64,000 nucleotides of DNA from Acanthacorydalis orientalis (taxonomy: Eukaryota > Arthropoda > Insecta > Megaloptera > Corydalidae), in NCBI GenBank assembly GCA_034766995.1, contig CM068314.1, forward strand, positions 24,996,608 through 25,060,607, written 5' to 3'. The notes below the pieces were generated by a model that was not told the origin of the DNA, did not search any database, and saw only the letters and a list, made by a program, of their open reading frames with translations. Positions 51,906 to 63,921 of the stretch are shown here, one piece after another. Position numbers and translations under genes: made by a program. Every line of letters begins with the position of its first letter. The stretch's first letter is position 1.

Positions 51906-53257
51906 GAAAGGCCATTGAAGATATGATTTTTTTGGTTTTTCTACTTTCCTAAATTAAAATGATTTTACATTCACTAAATATAAGTTACATACTAAATTTT
52001 CTATGTTTTTGTTATTTGGATTTTTAGGGCGCTTCGAAAACCGTTATGAGCGCCCAATTAAATTTTCTAAGACAATATATTGTTAAGTAATTATTTAAAA
52101 TAAATAAATTTACAATTTATCATTTTTTTATACTATACTTTGATACGTGAGAAAATAAAATGATAAATAAGTAATATTGTAAATAGTCGTAATGAAGTAA
52201 TATGGTAAAGAATCATAATTTGATAAGTTATATGATTAATGTTTCATGATAAGTTCTATTAAACTACATAACAAATACGTTTTTTCAGATAAGAAAACCA
52301 CTTATGGAGAAAAAACGTCGCGCACGTATAAATGACAGTCTTGAAACACTAAAAAAAATGTTATTGGAATTCAGTACTAGATCGGCTCTGATGAATACTA
52401 AAAATGCAAATCAACGACCTGCAAAACTCGAAAAAGCAGATATACTAGAGATGACAGTTAGTTATTTACAAAGATTACATGAACGACTCGCATTAGAAAA
52501 AATAAACACTGATGAAGTTTCTACGAACGAATCTAAAATAGTGAAAATTTTGGACACAAAACACAGCCAAATGGAAATAATAAATAAAAAATCAAATAAC
52601 TTTGTTCCTATTTTATCTAGAAGTAATGTCTTTGAATATAGTGAAATATCAGCAAAAAAACAAAAAAATGATTATCAAAATATAAATGAACCTATTAAGT
52701 TATCTTTGTGTGCAGAAAATGAACAAAATATATTTTATACTTCAGACAAAATACCTCACTCTCAAATTGAAACAGGAAAAAGTAATATTATGAGAAATAA
52801 AAATCAGTTATTACATTTTGAAAATAATAAGTATTCTCAAATCAATCAGAATATAGAAAAATCTTTTGTATTTAAGAAATACGAAAAAACTGAAAATACA
52901 ACTCAACATTTACATATAAAAATTAAAAATTCTTTCGAAACTAATCATGACACGAATAATATTGTCACTAAATCCAATATTACTCTTACACCGGTTTTTT
53001 CTACCAATTTATCTAGAAATCCTAATATAACAATTAAAAACGATTTATTGAAAAAAAAACAAGTAACTGATCATTCTACGCCCGCTGAAACAGTTGTTAT
53101 TTCTAATTTAGGATTGGCATTAGTCCCTACTAAATTTCCAAATGGTGAATTAGCATTTGTGATACCAGCACAAATACTCGAGAAAGCAATATGTTCGAGT
53201 GAAAAAAATACACAATATGTACATAAAACGCCAGAAAATGTTTGGCGTCCATGGTAA
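49790..53257 (+). CDS. Hairy/Enhancer-of-split (HES) family bHLH transcriptional repressor
   Basis: Nuclear bHLH repressors of this family bind N-box/E-box DNA and recruit Groucho, usually downstream of Notch. Exons: 49790-49852 and 52289-53257, 343 aa. Exon 1 encodes 21 residues ending KLSESRK and joins in phase 0 to [15 protein letters not shown]. The basic region has the family's invariant proline (residue 25). Helix 1 is [14 protein letters not shown], helix 2 is [18 protein letters not shown] (67-84), and the loop is unusually long (about residues 49-66). The last four residues are WRPW, the Groucho-binding motif. No clear Orange domain is visible after the bHLH. The middle (about 100-300) is Asn/Lys/Ser-rich and low-complexity. 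The 2.4 kb intron holds a large foldback element. AATAAA at 53359 is the probable polyadenylation signal. It could be a Her/HES-like member rather than hairy or deadpan proper; I leave the symbol blank. Confidence 0.93.
50262..50500. mobile_element. large foldback element in the HES intron
   Basis: Arms of about 100 bp (50262-50360 and 50397-50500) are near-perfect inverted copies (atgaaatcaa... and tagtttatatattcgacata) around a 36 bp spacer. A run of T varies between the arms. An (AT)n array follows directly. Confidence 0.85.
50500..50616. repeat. compound (AT)n microsatellite, HES intron
   Basis: TA repeats with tacata interruptions next to the foldback element. Confidence 0.95.
52011..52055 (-). 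repeat. dispersed short repeat A, copy 5, with intact stem (HES intron)
   Basis: The same GGGCGCT...AGCGCCC stem but a different loop (tcgaaaaccgttatg). Confidence 0.5.
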
Positions 53258-53358
53258 TTCACTTTGGTACATATTATATTTGATAGTTTAAATTTTGCAA
53301 ATATTTTATTATTTAAAAATATAATACATTACTTATAGTTAATAGTCTAACTGTGATA

Positions 53359-53364
53359 AATAAA
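53359..53364 (+). terminator. polyadenylation signal AATAAA for the HES gene
   Basis: Canonical hexamer about 100 bases after the stop codon, the first AATAAA downstream. Confidence 0.55.
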
Positions 53365-53767
53365 GAAAATACGAATTATTTTTATAGAATATTAAATTGT
53401 AAATATGTTATAAATCTACTATTATAGCAAATTTTTATTAAAAATGTGTTTTATTTTATTTAAAAATACTCGTTATATTTAATTCGTCCTTTACATTTTA
53501 TTCCTATTTTATAAGCTTGATTTTTAATTTTTCATTGAAAAAATATAATATCATAACTATGTATGAGCTTACAAATAAGTATTATTAATAATTAAATTAT
53601 TTGAATTGGAAATATAACAAAGAATGATGTAATTGAAGTTATTTTAAAAATTTTAGTTGATAAAAAATAATTATTTTTCGTTGTTATTACATTTAAAAAA
53701 AAATAAAGATTTCCTTGTAAGCAAGTGAAGAAAAATACGCTAATTTAATTGAAGATATATATATTGA

Positions 53768-53935
53768 TTATAAAAAGTGTGATACGTTGGGTTCGTTACT
53801 ATCTTGATCAATTACAAATTTCGGAATTTCATTCCATATTCTAATTTCAAATCTTCCATAACTCGCATCTTTAATAAATAATTGCCATACTCGAAACACT
53901 TTCTTAGCTTCTTTTTTGGCGCATCGCAAACAAGA
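53768..53935 (-). pseudogene. orphan coding-like stretch, possible last exon or relic
   Basis: A 55-codon open frame ending in TAA reads ...AKKEAKKVFRVWQLFIKD... and ...DQDSNEPNVSHFL. It has natural amino-acid composition, unlike the Ile/Lys/Asn-rich noise around it. No convincing acceptor or in-frame ATG precedes it (a stop lies just upstream), and I see no partner exon. It may be the 3' exon of an unrecognised minus-strand gene, or a gene or transposon relic. Confidence 0.3.
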
Positions 53936-53978
53936 TTAATATATTATATTTCAGGCAATAACTATTTTTTATTTGTTC

Positions 53979-54028
<50 letters not shown>

Positions 54029-55437
54029 GTAAAATAGACTTTTGTTATTATAATCACTATCGTATACAATGAGATATTTTTTGGTGTAAACATTCACATT
54101 AAATTTAACAGCTTCAATTTGTGAAAAATAATTTATGTTTAGAATAACAGGCTATTTTGTTGCAGTAATGTTAGTATAGTTGTATAAAACTTTATAAGGA
54201 AACGTTAATTAGAGAATTCCAATATAAATCAAAATAATATCTCTTACATCAACATAAGTGTTGTACATTTATTTTATCTAAAGAGCACAATGAATTAATT
54301 ATAAATATTAAGAATATTCACTTTGTTAATAAAATAATTCATTTTGTTAATTTGTAAAATTAATTACATTTCAATAAATATTTTTTTTTGTATAAAATAA
54401 TATATTGTGTTATTGTGAAAAATATATTTCGATATTTTTCTATAAAATTCTTTAAAAAATATTATTTGGGCAATGATTTTGTTGGAGTATTTTACTTTTC
54501 AGTTGTAAAAATAACAATGAATAAAAATATTTTCAGCAAAAAGAATGTTTTTTTTATTAAAAAAACGGTGTTGGAACCAAAACAAAAATTTAAAAACACA
54601 ATTATTAAAATTTTCATTCATAGGTTTATGAAAAAATTAACAATTACTGTGTGATCTTAATAATAAATAACTAATAATTAAATAAAAATCATACAAATTT
54701 TGAAATAAAACAAATATTAAAAAAATGTATTTAGTACTCTTATTTTTTCTTTTGCATTAACTTAATATTTTCAGAATTAAAACTAGATAGAATAAGACTA
54801 CATGGTACAACTTCATTCGTTTATTCATTAATTATTATTACTTTTAATTAAAGTTTCGTAACATCGTTTTCATCTCTTTGATTTTTTTTAATAGAGAAGT
54901 AACTACAATATAATTTATTGGTTTTTAAAGTGTATGAAAAGAGAAACCGCCGTCATTATTACTATAATACTATGAAAAAGTTATCAGTTTTATTTTTCCT
55001 TAAGACGTAAAAATTAAATAAGTGATCACTACAATACTGAAGAAAATGATTATGTTTAACAAATCTGTAACTGTAATATACTTGTAATATAATATTGCCA
55101 TACAATGTTGGACACTAAATCTTAAATCATTAAAGTTTATATATGTACGGTATACATTTATTGGATATAACTTTCTTTAATCCATATTGGTTATTCGATG
55201 AAAATAAAATTCTAGCTTCATACGTGTATATATATACATGTATAATTAAATAAATTATTAGTGTAATCTTTAAAATAAATTAGCACGCGATATAATTATC
55301 AAAATGTAAGTGTAGTGTTATCTCAATATGTGAGTGTATATAACTGAAGTATGTTAGTAAATTTTTGTATAATGCGTGAAGTAGGTTATGTATTAACATT
55401 AATTTCAAATAAAAATAATAAAAGTTAAATAAGCAAA

Positions 55438-55502
<65 letters not shown>

Positions 55503-55506
<4 letters not shown>

Positions 55507-55587
55507 CAAAATTATCCACAAAAAACTTTATAAAACACGTTGCAAAAAATAGTCATTCTGCCAGAATGTTTATATAGATACACTAAC

Positions 55588-55665
<78 letters not shown>

Positions 55666-55931
55666 CCATGACGTCGACTTATTTATTTGGGACTAGGTTT
55701 CTTTGGTACCTAAATATGTTTATCTCTCCTCTCTATTTATACGAAATCAAAATTATCCAAAAAAATAAAAAAATCCATGACGTCGACTTATTTTTTTGGG
55801 ACCAGGTTTCTATGATATTCCAATATGTTCATTGGTTCATTCGGTTCATGTACATGCTTATAACTGACATGTGGAGGAGTGCAACGAGCCCGGGGATTGA
55901 CGAATGAAGCGAGTAGGGGGTGGACCCCTTA

Positions 55932-55935
<4 letters not shown>
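55503..55935 (+). repeat. dispersed repeat B, copy 2, with internal tandem duplication
   Basis: The segment catgacgtcgacttattt...ggttt occurs twice (55665 on and 55774 on). Each is preceded by an aaaattatcca block (55508, 55748). It then continues through cattcggttcatgtacatgc to gagcccggggattgacg, as in copies 1 and 3. Confidence 0.6.
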
Positions 55936-55985
<50 letters not shown>

Positions 55986-56228
55986 ATATAATGTACCTGC
56001 GTGTATTTTTTGTTATGTTTTCATAGTAATTCATAAATCTGTAGATTTTGTATCTTTGCAACAAAAAAAAACATTTATTCGTGTGTATATTCTACTCACA
56101 ATTCCGCTATACATAGCCTTGACATTATATTTAGTTGGAACATGGTTGGAACAATTTAACATACCTACATTCAATTGAATTTTTTTAACATTATCTACTA
56201 ATGTATTTATAATCAAATGTAGACTCGA

Positions 56229-56455
56229 AATATGGTATATAGCCTGTCAAAATTAACAAGAAAATAGAAAGAAAGATAGAAATAAAAAACTGTTTAATTC
56301 GTTTTTAAAACATAATATATCTAAATAGAAGAAAAAACTAAGAACGAAATTTAATGAATTAAACTTGAAACCTATGAGCTGACCAGCAAACATTTCTCGT
56401 CAGCATAGACTGTCTTGCGGACAAAATGATGAACAATGTGGGTTTTTGCTATATA
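56229..56455. repeat. dispersed repeat D, copy 2
   Basis: Aligns along its length with 36601-36833; the terminal hairpin is decayed here. Confidence 0.65.
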
Positions 56456-56540
56456 AAAAGATAGATGTGGTTTTAACTGACGCAACTAAATCTCTTTAAT
56501 GTGTAGTACTAAAATATATTTTTCTATATTTTGTACAGTA

Positions 56541-56545
<5 letters not shown>

Positions 56546-56630
<85 letters not shown>
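56546..56630. repeat. (AT)n microsatellite, HES/SLC10 intergenic
   Basis: Near-pure TA. Comparable arrays lie at 1016, 10171, 14732, 15414, 17455, 18395, 18909, 20157, 20518, 22031, 25006, 28256, 28591, 29911, 30739, 32236, 32919, 36051, 38502, 39709, 41583, 42640, 44015, 46441, 48327, 49130, 51849, 53980, 55441, 55597, 55932, 58794, 59038, 59569, 61076 and 62917. Confidence 0.95.
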
Positions 56631-56635
<5 letters not shown>

Positions 56636-56716
56636 AATAAAAGTTTTCTTCTCAATTTGTTTTATATGATTTACTTTGTTAATATGTCAGACAAACAATT
56701 TTTCAAATCGTTTTTG

Positions 56717-56866
56717 TTAATCGATGTTTTTGGGTCTAAAATTACAAAAGGAGTCTATCTCTAATCTTGGAAAATGTTCATGTATTTTCCTAAAACTGTT
56801 TTTAGTCATGCACATCTTTGCAATGTGGATTTTCCTACAGTGTACATCTCCACAATAATATAAGTT
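56717..56866 (-). pseudogene. orphan coding-like stretch after a good splice acceptor
   Basis: A 50-codon frame follows the acceptor ...tttattttag and is open to a TAA at 56717 (N-L-Y-Y-C-G-D-V-H-C-R-K...). An alternative phase gives a shorter tail (TYIIVEMYTVGKSTLQRC). It could be a downstream exon of the stretch at 57419-57574, which joins in the second phase. Function unknown; weak. Confidence 0.2.
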
Positions 56867-57165
56867 CTAAAATAAATAATCAAATCAGCGGCACTCATTC
56901 CTAAAAAGTATACAAAATTTACAATATTCGCCAAGACTCTAATATATGCAGAGATTTTACAATTTTTACATTTTCAGTACGTTAAAAAAAATCCAATTTC
57001 TTTTAAATTAGTTTATCGTATTACTCAACGGATTAAATTCTGTGAAGATATAGAAATATTGTATTTCCTGCCATAGGTGATCTTATATACTAGAATCGAA
57101 TAAAAATTTAATTTAATACAATTGATTTTAAAGTATTGAAGAGTGCATAGTTTTGCTTGAATTCA

Positions 57166-57217
<52 letters not shown>

Positions 57218-57418
57218 ACGATGTTTTTTTACCTTATAACTATTTAATTAATAATCATTGTTTTAAATAAGTACTGCGACTTTTAATATATATTTTTTTA
57301 ATCAGTATCTCTATTTGTTAACTATAATTTTATTGAACTAGAATGTCTTTGCAGCCTCCTTCACACTAGAAATTTTAGCCACTGGGGTCAATGGTTCGCA
57401 TATTTAGAAACTTTCTAG

Positions 57419-57574
57419 TTACTTGAATTGGTGATTATTGTTCATTTGTGGGAGTTCTTTACGCTCGTCAGTCAGTAGATCTCCAGATTGCCCACGAAGA
57501 CACTTTTCTTGATATGTTTGTAATAGCCGAAGCATAGTCGACTCGTTAATAACTTCGTCATTTACAATACAGTT
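57419..57574 (-). pseudogene. orphan coding-like stretch interrupted by an inverted-repeat element
   Basis: The frame NCIVNDEVINESTMLRLLQ... to ...LPQMNNNHQFK runs to a TAA, with a possible donor AA|GTAACT at 57422. Base composition is clearly less AT-rich than the flanks. Its 5' side abuts the inverted-repeat element 57571-58082, so any upstream exon would have been separated by that insertion. Not recognised. Confidence 0.3.
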
Positions 57575-58082
57575 CTGACACTGTAGCTAAATTCACTTTC
57601 ACAGAAGAATTATTTCTCCGTTTAGTGCGTCAAAGTACAGAAATGTTGTGTACCTTGGGGTTTTGAAAATGATGGCATTGCCTTCGAAATGTACATAAGC
57701 AACAATAACAAATGATCAATAATTACTTTCACAAATGAATTCTTTTTCCATCCCACAAACCACACTAAAAGTTTTTGATCAAAAATATTTAATAAATAAT
57801 TATTCATTATTTTCAATTGTCACTTATGTGCATTTCGTTAGCAATGCCATCATCCTCACAGCTCCGAGTTACCGCAAATTTTTCAGTAATTTGGTGGTTT
57901 GAGGATGATAGAGATAGCATCGAAATGCACATGAGCGACAATCAATAATAATCAATAATGATTTATTAAATATTTTTCATTGAAAAAGTTTGGTGTGGTT
58001 TGTGGAGTGAGGTGAGGTGTTGAGGTATGTGGTGAAAAAAATAATTTATTTGATAAAGTGAATTTAGCCAGTGTCAGAACTA
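57571..58082. mobile_element. inverted-repeat element with AGTTCTGACACTG ends (repeat C family)
   Basis: Left agttctgacactgtagct and right agccagtgtcagaact are inverted, and much of the interior is also palindromic (repeat C core in both orientations). It resembles a Tc1-type foldback MITE (ta/cagt border). It abuts an orphan coding-like stretch. Confidence 0.7.
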
Positions 58083-58617
58083 TTTTTGTGATCAATAATT
58101 GTCCATTGAATGTTTTTGACTAGAAAAAAAATATTTTTGTTGTTTGTTGGACGAAAAAGGAATTCATTTGCGAAAAAAAATTCATCAACTCTCATCCTTT
58201 GCTAGCGCAACTATTTGCAATAAAAATTACTTTTTAATTAACTGTATGATTTTGACTTGCTGTTGCAAAATACTCATATATTTTATTGATGTACGTTGTG
58301 ATGAGTGTATTTTACAGATTTTGCTTCTGTATTTACATTATCACTTATTAGTTATTTTCATAAATATTATTATTATTAAAATAACTATTTTATTACGATG
58401 CAAGTTATAATTAAAAGAGAAAAAATGATATATATATATATCGTTTAACTATTAGAAATATTTATGTAAAGTTAATAAAAACATCTCTATAATCTTTAAA
58501 ACAAATCCGAAGTTCTCTTTGAACCAAAGATTATTATCAGTTTTTTCTAATATATATTTTGTTTTTGCGAAACATTACGTTATTAAAATAAAGTAACAAG
58601 TAATTTACTTTATTTTA

Positions 58618-58790
58618 ATCGTAACCAGATTGATACTCAGCAACCCCCGGGCTCGCTGCACTCTCCCACTTGTCAATTATAAGCCTGTACATGTAATCGA
58701 ATGAAACAATAAACATTTTTTTTAAAACTCATTTATGTATACATAATTATTATCACTAATATATCGCAACGTAGTTGTTTCATATATATA
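58618..58790 (-). repeat. dispersed repeat B, copy 3 (inverted)
   Basis: gggctcgctgcactctccc, cttgtcaattataagcc and tgtacatgtaatcgaatg are the reverse complement of blocks in 19000-19215 and 55800-55900. Confidence 0.6.
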
Positions 58791-58791
58791 C

Positions 58792-58856
<65 letters not shown>

Positions 58857-59034
58857 AGTATGTTTATGTAATCGTTATCGCAGATATATCGCAACGTGTG
58901 TTTTAAGTGTATATGTTAGTTAGTCTATATAAATGTATCTGTTTTTAGTAAATCTTATAAATATGTTTGTATTCTTCCAGATAGATTATTTTTACAACGT
59001 AGTTGTTTTATATAGTTCTTTGTGGATAATTTCG

Positions 59035-59112
<78 letters not shown>

Positions 59113-59136
59113 TAATTTATTCATTTTAGATTAACG

Positions 59137-59555
59137 ATGTTGTTATTTAATTGTAATCTACACATCAGAGAGATATATTTTTTTGCTATAATATCTTTTA
59201 TACTGACACTTTATACTAACGCCAGCACATTGCCAGAAATAAATGTAATTTATGAGTATAATAATTATACTCTTCATATGGATGAGTCGAAAGCAATAAA
59301 TTTTACATTGACAAAACTTGATAATACATTACATAATGGGATGATTTTAAAAGTTCATAACATGAATCCAAAAATTGCAGAAGTGACAAATAATATCATA
59401 TCAATAGTAAATATATCTTCAGACGGGACATTGAAAAGCAGTTTTAATGTGAAAGGAATATTTTTAGGTAAATATATAATTGCCAATGATTGAATTGTAC
59501 ATGTTGCAAAGACCGCTCAATGTATAAAATTTGTGCAAACATTTGAACAAACATA

Positions 59556-59630
<75 letters not shown>

Positions 59631-60148
59631 TCCTTTTTTTAGGAAAAACCAATATTAGTTTAACTACATCAAATTTTCACGAATCTAATGATGTAATAGG
59701 AGAACCAATTTCTCTAACTGTAATAAGGAAAAATCGATTAATTGATCGTGCTTTTACAATATCAGTAGCAACGTTAGTTAGCATTATATATATTAATTTC
59801 GGCTGTGCCTTGGATTGGTCATATTTAAAAGTGACAATTAAAAAACCAATTGGACCAGCAATAGGATTTTGTTGTCAATTTATTATAATGCCTTTAGTAT
59901 GTTTCATTACTAAGTATGAAAATTATATTCAATTTATATTTGTTTTTCATTGAATATTGATTTATTACAGTTAAGTTTTGCGGTAAGCAAATTAATTTTT
60001 CCAGACAATCCTGAAATGCAGTTAGGAATGTTGTTTACTGGAGTGTCTCCAGGAGGTGGAGCATCAAATATATGGACATTTTTATTAGGAGGGAATATCA
60101 ACCTTTCAATTGCTATGACAACTATTAGTACTTTTGCAGCATTCGGTA

Positions 60149-60232
<84 letters not shown>

Positions 60233-61069
60233 ATTAAATACGGCTTTCTAATGAAATGAAAAATATTTGTTTATAAATACCGTTCAATTTGTAGGAATGA
60301 TACCATTTTGGATATTTACTCTTGGTCGAATAATATTTGAATCAGCAAATCTTGGCGTTCCATACACAAACATTGCTTCTCTTGCAATAGCTCTGGTCAT
60401 TCCACTTTTTATTGGATATTTAATTCAGAGGTTTTGCCCTCGTTTCTCAAATATTTTAGTTAAAATTCTTAAGCCATTTTCAGCACTCCTTATTATATTT
60501 ATAGTAATATTTGCAATTGTAGCGAATTTGTATTTATTTCAATTATTCTCTTGGAGGGTAAGTGTACCATTTTATAATGATTTTAATATTAATACAACTT
60601 GTATTCTCTATATAAAAACAGACAATGTAATTACACAAAAAAATGTAAGAAACCATTGTCTTACTGTGTACAAAAAATAATCAATTTTAGTAAACAGTGA
60701 AACAGGTTTTATTTTTTTAGATAATAATTGCAGGGTTATGTCTTCCATGGCTAGGCTATGCTTTTGGTATGATTGCAGCTTTAGTTATAAAACAGCCATT
60801 TGAAGATTGTTTAGCAATTGCTATAGAAACAGGAATACAAAATACTGGAATTGCTATATTTTTATTAAGATTTTCATTACCGCAGCCCGAAGCTGATTTA
60901 ACTACAGGTAAAAATTGAACTATATTCTTAAATATTTATCTCTTTATTATTTTTTGAAATCACATGTTTTATTGAATACTATTTTTACCTATTCATTCTA
61001 TATAAAATTTATTGCTTTTTTAAATTGGTAAATGTTTATTTTTTATATTTTAAGTAAGTTCGATTCTCA

Positions 61070-61136
<67 letters not shown>

Positions 61137-62812
61137 GAAGGCGGTTTGGAGAGTAACATGGTTTGATATTAGAGACAAGAGGTTTAATTTCAAAGTGTAC
61201 TTTATTTTTCGACATAATACCCTTGAAACTCGCAAAACTTGCCCTAGTTATATGCTATCTCCAGTTCCACGATGTCCTCCAGGAAGTGTGTTTTTCCGAG
61301 GTCCTCAAAATAGTTGTTTCCGGCCTCTATCGCTTCTTCATTCGACCTAAATCGCTTTAGAGCCAGGAACATTTTAAGTTTCAGGAACAGATGGAAATCC
61401 GAGAGAGTCAAATCAGGCGAATACGGTGGATGCGAAGGATTTCACATTTCCATTTACCCAATGTTTGCTGAGCGACAACGCTTGAATGAGCCGATGCATT
61501 ATCGTGGTGAAACAACACTTTTTCTTAACCATTCCGGAACGTTCTTCTGCGGTTGCTACTTTCAACTTCTTCAAAAGTGTTGTGTAATATTTGCCAGTTA
61601 CTGTTTTCGCCTTCTGAAGATAGTCGATTAAGAAAATTCCTTTCGCATCTCAGAAAACTGAATCTATCACTTTTCTAGTCGAGTGAACGGTTTTTACCTT
61701 ATTCGGAGCCGTTTCACCGCGTTCTGTTAACTGTTTTGATTACGTTCTCGATTCTGGTGTGTAATGACGAATCCAAGTTTCATCCATGATCACAAAACAC
61801 CGTATAAAATCCTTTGCATTCTTCTTAAACACTTTCAAGAAGTCGGCTGATATTCGCGAACGAACTCTACAGTGAGTAAACACGGTACCAATCTTGTGAA
61901 AAGTTTTTCATGCGCAATTCATTATGTAAAATGAAATACGTTTCCTCAGTTGTGATACCTATAATCTCTGTTATCTTGCTCATCCTCACTCGCCGGACGG
62001 AAAAAATAATACATAGTGGGTTTTATCGATAATTTCTAGCGTGACAGCTGTTCTCAGGTTTCCTGAGCGTGGTGCACCTTCGATGCTCATTCTGCCATGT
62101 TTAAGTTTTTTCACCCAAAGCCGAAGAGATTCGTAAGAAGAACAAGGTTCATCCAATATAGAAAATATCTTCTCATGGATTTCATTCGCTGTTTTCCTTT
62201 TCAAAAAAAAAGAACTGAATCACGTCTCGAATTCTGATTTTATCCATTTTACACTTTCGCACAAAACACCTGTGTTCAAACAACTGTCAAACGAAGAATT
62301 AATGGCGAAATGACGCAACTTCACATGCGTTATTGAAAGGGATGGAACTATATGAAAATATATACAGCTCTCTCCCTCTCCCTCAACAAGTACACAAACC
62401 AAGTTACTCTTCAAACCGTCCTCATATATCTATCTATCTTATCTATTTATCTATCTATCTACCTATAGATATATGGATAGTTTTGATAGATTAGATAGAT
62501 ATAGATAGAGAGAGAAAGTTATAAATTTGTTTTAGTTGTTCCAGTTGCTGTTGCTATAATGACGCCACTTCCATTACTAATATTTTTTATTTATCAAAAA
62601 ATAAAAGACAGGTAACATTGATCAGGATTACGTAATACATATTTACCATAATGTATTAATTTAATGATTCATTATTTGAGCTTCATATTAAACTTTTATT
62701 TTGAAAATGTATATTAATAATCATGCTTGTATACGACTTTTTTAATCAATCCAAAAATTATTTACACATTCATACATTGTTATTTTTTTATAGATGGACA
62801 AGAAGAGTTTAA
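59137..62812 (+). CDS. SLC10-type (bile acid:sodium symporter family, P3-like) transporter
   Basis: Members carry organic anions with sodium across membranes. Exons: 59137-59467, 59643-59896, 59971-60145, 60295-60557, 60721-60907, 62536-62611 and 62794-62812, giving 434 aa; all phases close. The N-terminus has a hydrophobic signal (FAIISFILTLYTNAS) and a roughly 120-residue extracellular region with several N-glycosylation sequons, as in the P3/SLC10A3-like branch. The carrier core has FTGVSPGGGASNIWTFLLGG and the second crossover motif ETGIQNTGIA, the conserved sodium-binding signatures of the family. There are about nine hydrophobic helices. The final exon codes only the last six residues (WTRRV after a split codon). 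Intron 5 (60908-62535) contains a near full-length dead mariner. AATAAA at 62829, 17 bases after the stop, probably ends the message. Upstream 5' UTR exons may lie before the acceptor at 59128. The substrate cannot be inferred. Confidence 0.95.
60152..60236. repeat. (AT)n microsatellite at the 5' end of SLC10-like intron 3
   Basis: Begins within about 6 bases of the donor GTAATTAA of exon 59971-60145. Confidence 0.95.
61134..62424 (-). mobile_element. near full-length dead mariner in SLC10-like intron 5
   Basis: Ends CGGTTTGgAGAGTAACaTGG (left) and the inverted CGGTTTGaAGAGTAACtTGG (right), about 1.29 kb apart, the usual mariner length. The minus strand begins MDKIRIRDVIQFFF, then after a frameshift reads RKTANEIHEKIFSI and WVKKLKHGRMSIEGAPRSG. 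These match the paired-like N-terminal DNA-binding region of mariner transposases. Later frames are broken by stops and shifts. Confidence 0.85.
62424..62515. repeat. (TATC)n / (GATA)n microsatellite
   Basis: Runs of tatc become gata after an inversion point near 62465, immediately beside the right mariner end. Confidence 0.85.
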
Positions 62813-62828
62813 GAAATTTGTATTTTTA

Positions 62829-62838
62829 AATAAATAAA
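62829..62838 (+). terminator. overlapping polyadenylation signals for the SLC10-like gene
   Basis: Two overlapping AATAAA hexamers immediately follow the stop codon. Confidence 0.5.
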
Positions 62839-62908
62839 ATATCAATAACTCATTTCATATTTATAATTACAAAAAATGTTTTAGGTGATTTGTTGTTAAA
62901 ATATTATG

Positions 62909-62969
<61 letters not shown>

Positions 62970-63618
62970 TTTTAAATATTAATATATTGCTTATTTAAAT
63001 TAACAATGGTAATTTACTTGAAAAACAATTACGTTTTAAAAACTGCATTTCTTGACTTTTGATATACATACTTCAAAAAATGAAAATGCTTCTCTATTGG
63101 GCATAGGTCAAAATATTTTTATTAACATGGGTTACATTGAGGTTTTGAGTTTTGTAATAGAGCCAAGTGAATTATTAAATATATATATTTCTGCAATTGA
63201 AGTAAACTTCCTTATCTAAAGCAGTTACGCTTAAGCACGTTTCTAGGTGGAGGAAATTTAGAATAGATTGCGAACAATTTGAAAATACCCTTCAGTAGTA
63301 TGTTGTTATAATGTCGTATATATACATTACATAATGTGGAACTTTTTTATTTTTGTAAAGAAGTTTAACAGTTCATTTACAACTTCAATATTTGTGAATA
63401 TTTTACCATTAAAGTTATGTTTTTTACTGATTTAATTGCAGGTTAGAAAATGCATTCTATTATACGGTAGTATTGACTCATGATTTACAATAAATTAAAC
63501 GAAGAAGATCTTTATTATATATAACTAACCACACACACGCGCCACAAGCACATATTCTATACATATACACATATATGTATTCTATATATACACAAGAACA
63601 CAAAACACATACAAACAT

Positions 63619-63679
63619 AATATATATATATATATATATGTATGCATATGTATATATATATATATATATATATGTATAC

Positions 63680-63719
<40 letters not shown>

Positions 63720-63720
63720 G

Positions 63721-63752
<32 letters not shown>

Positions 63753-63759
63753 TGTATAC

Positions 63760-63821
<62 letters not shown>

Positions 63822-63921
63822 ACATATGTATATATATACATATGTATACATATATATATATATATGTATGTATACATATGTATATATATACATATGTATA
63901 TATATATATATATATATATAG
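63619..63921. repeat. higher-order AT microsatellite with recurring palindromic TGTATACATATG units
   Basis: (TA)n interrupted at intervals by tgtatacatatg-type units, six or more times. Open frames on both strands are artefacts. Confidence 0.95.

Noticed and set aside
53071..53262. 63-codon minus-strand frame
   Set aside because: Antisense of the conserved HES C-terminus ending in WRPW.
54388..54654. 88-codon plus-strand frame
   Set aside because: Lys/Ile/Phe-rich, AT-driven composition, no splice sites or known motif.
61314..61631. 105-codon plus-strand frame inside SLC10 intron 5
   Set aside because: Antisense of the mariner at 61134-62424.
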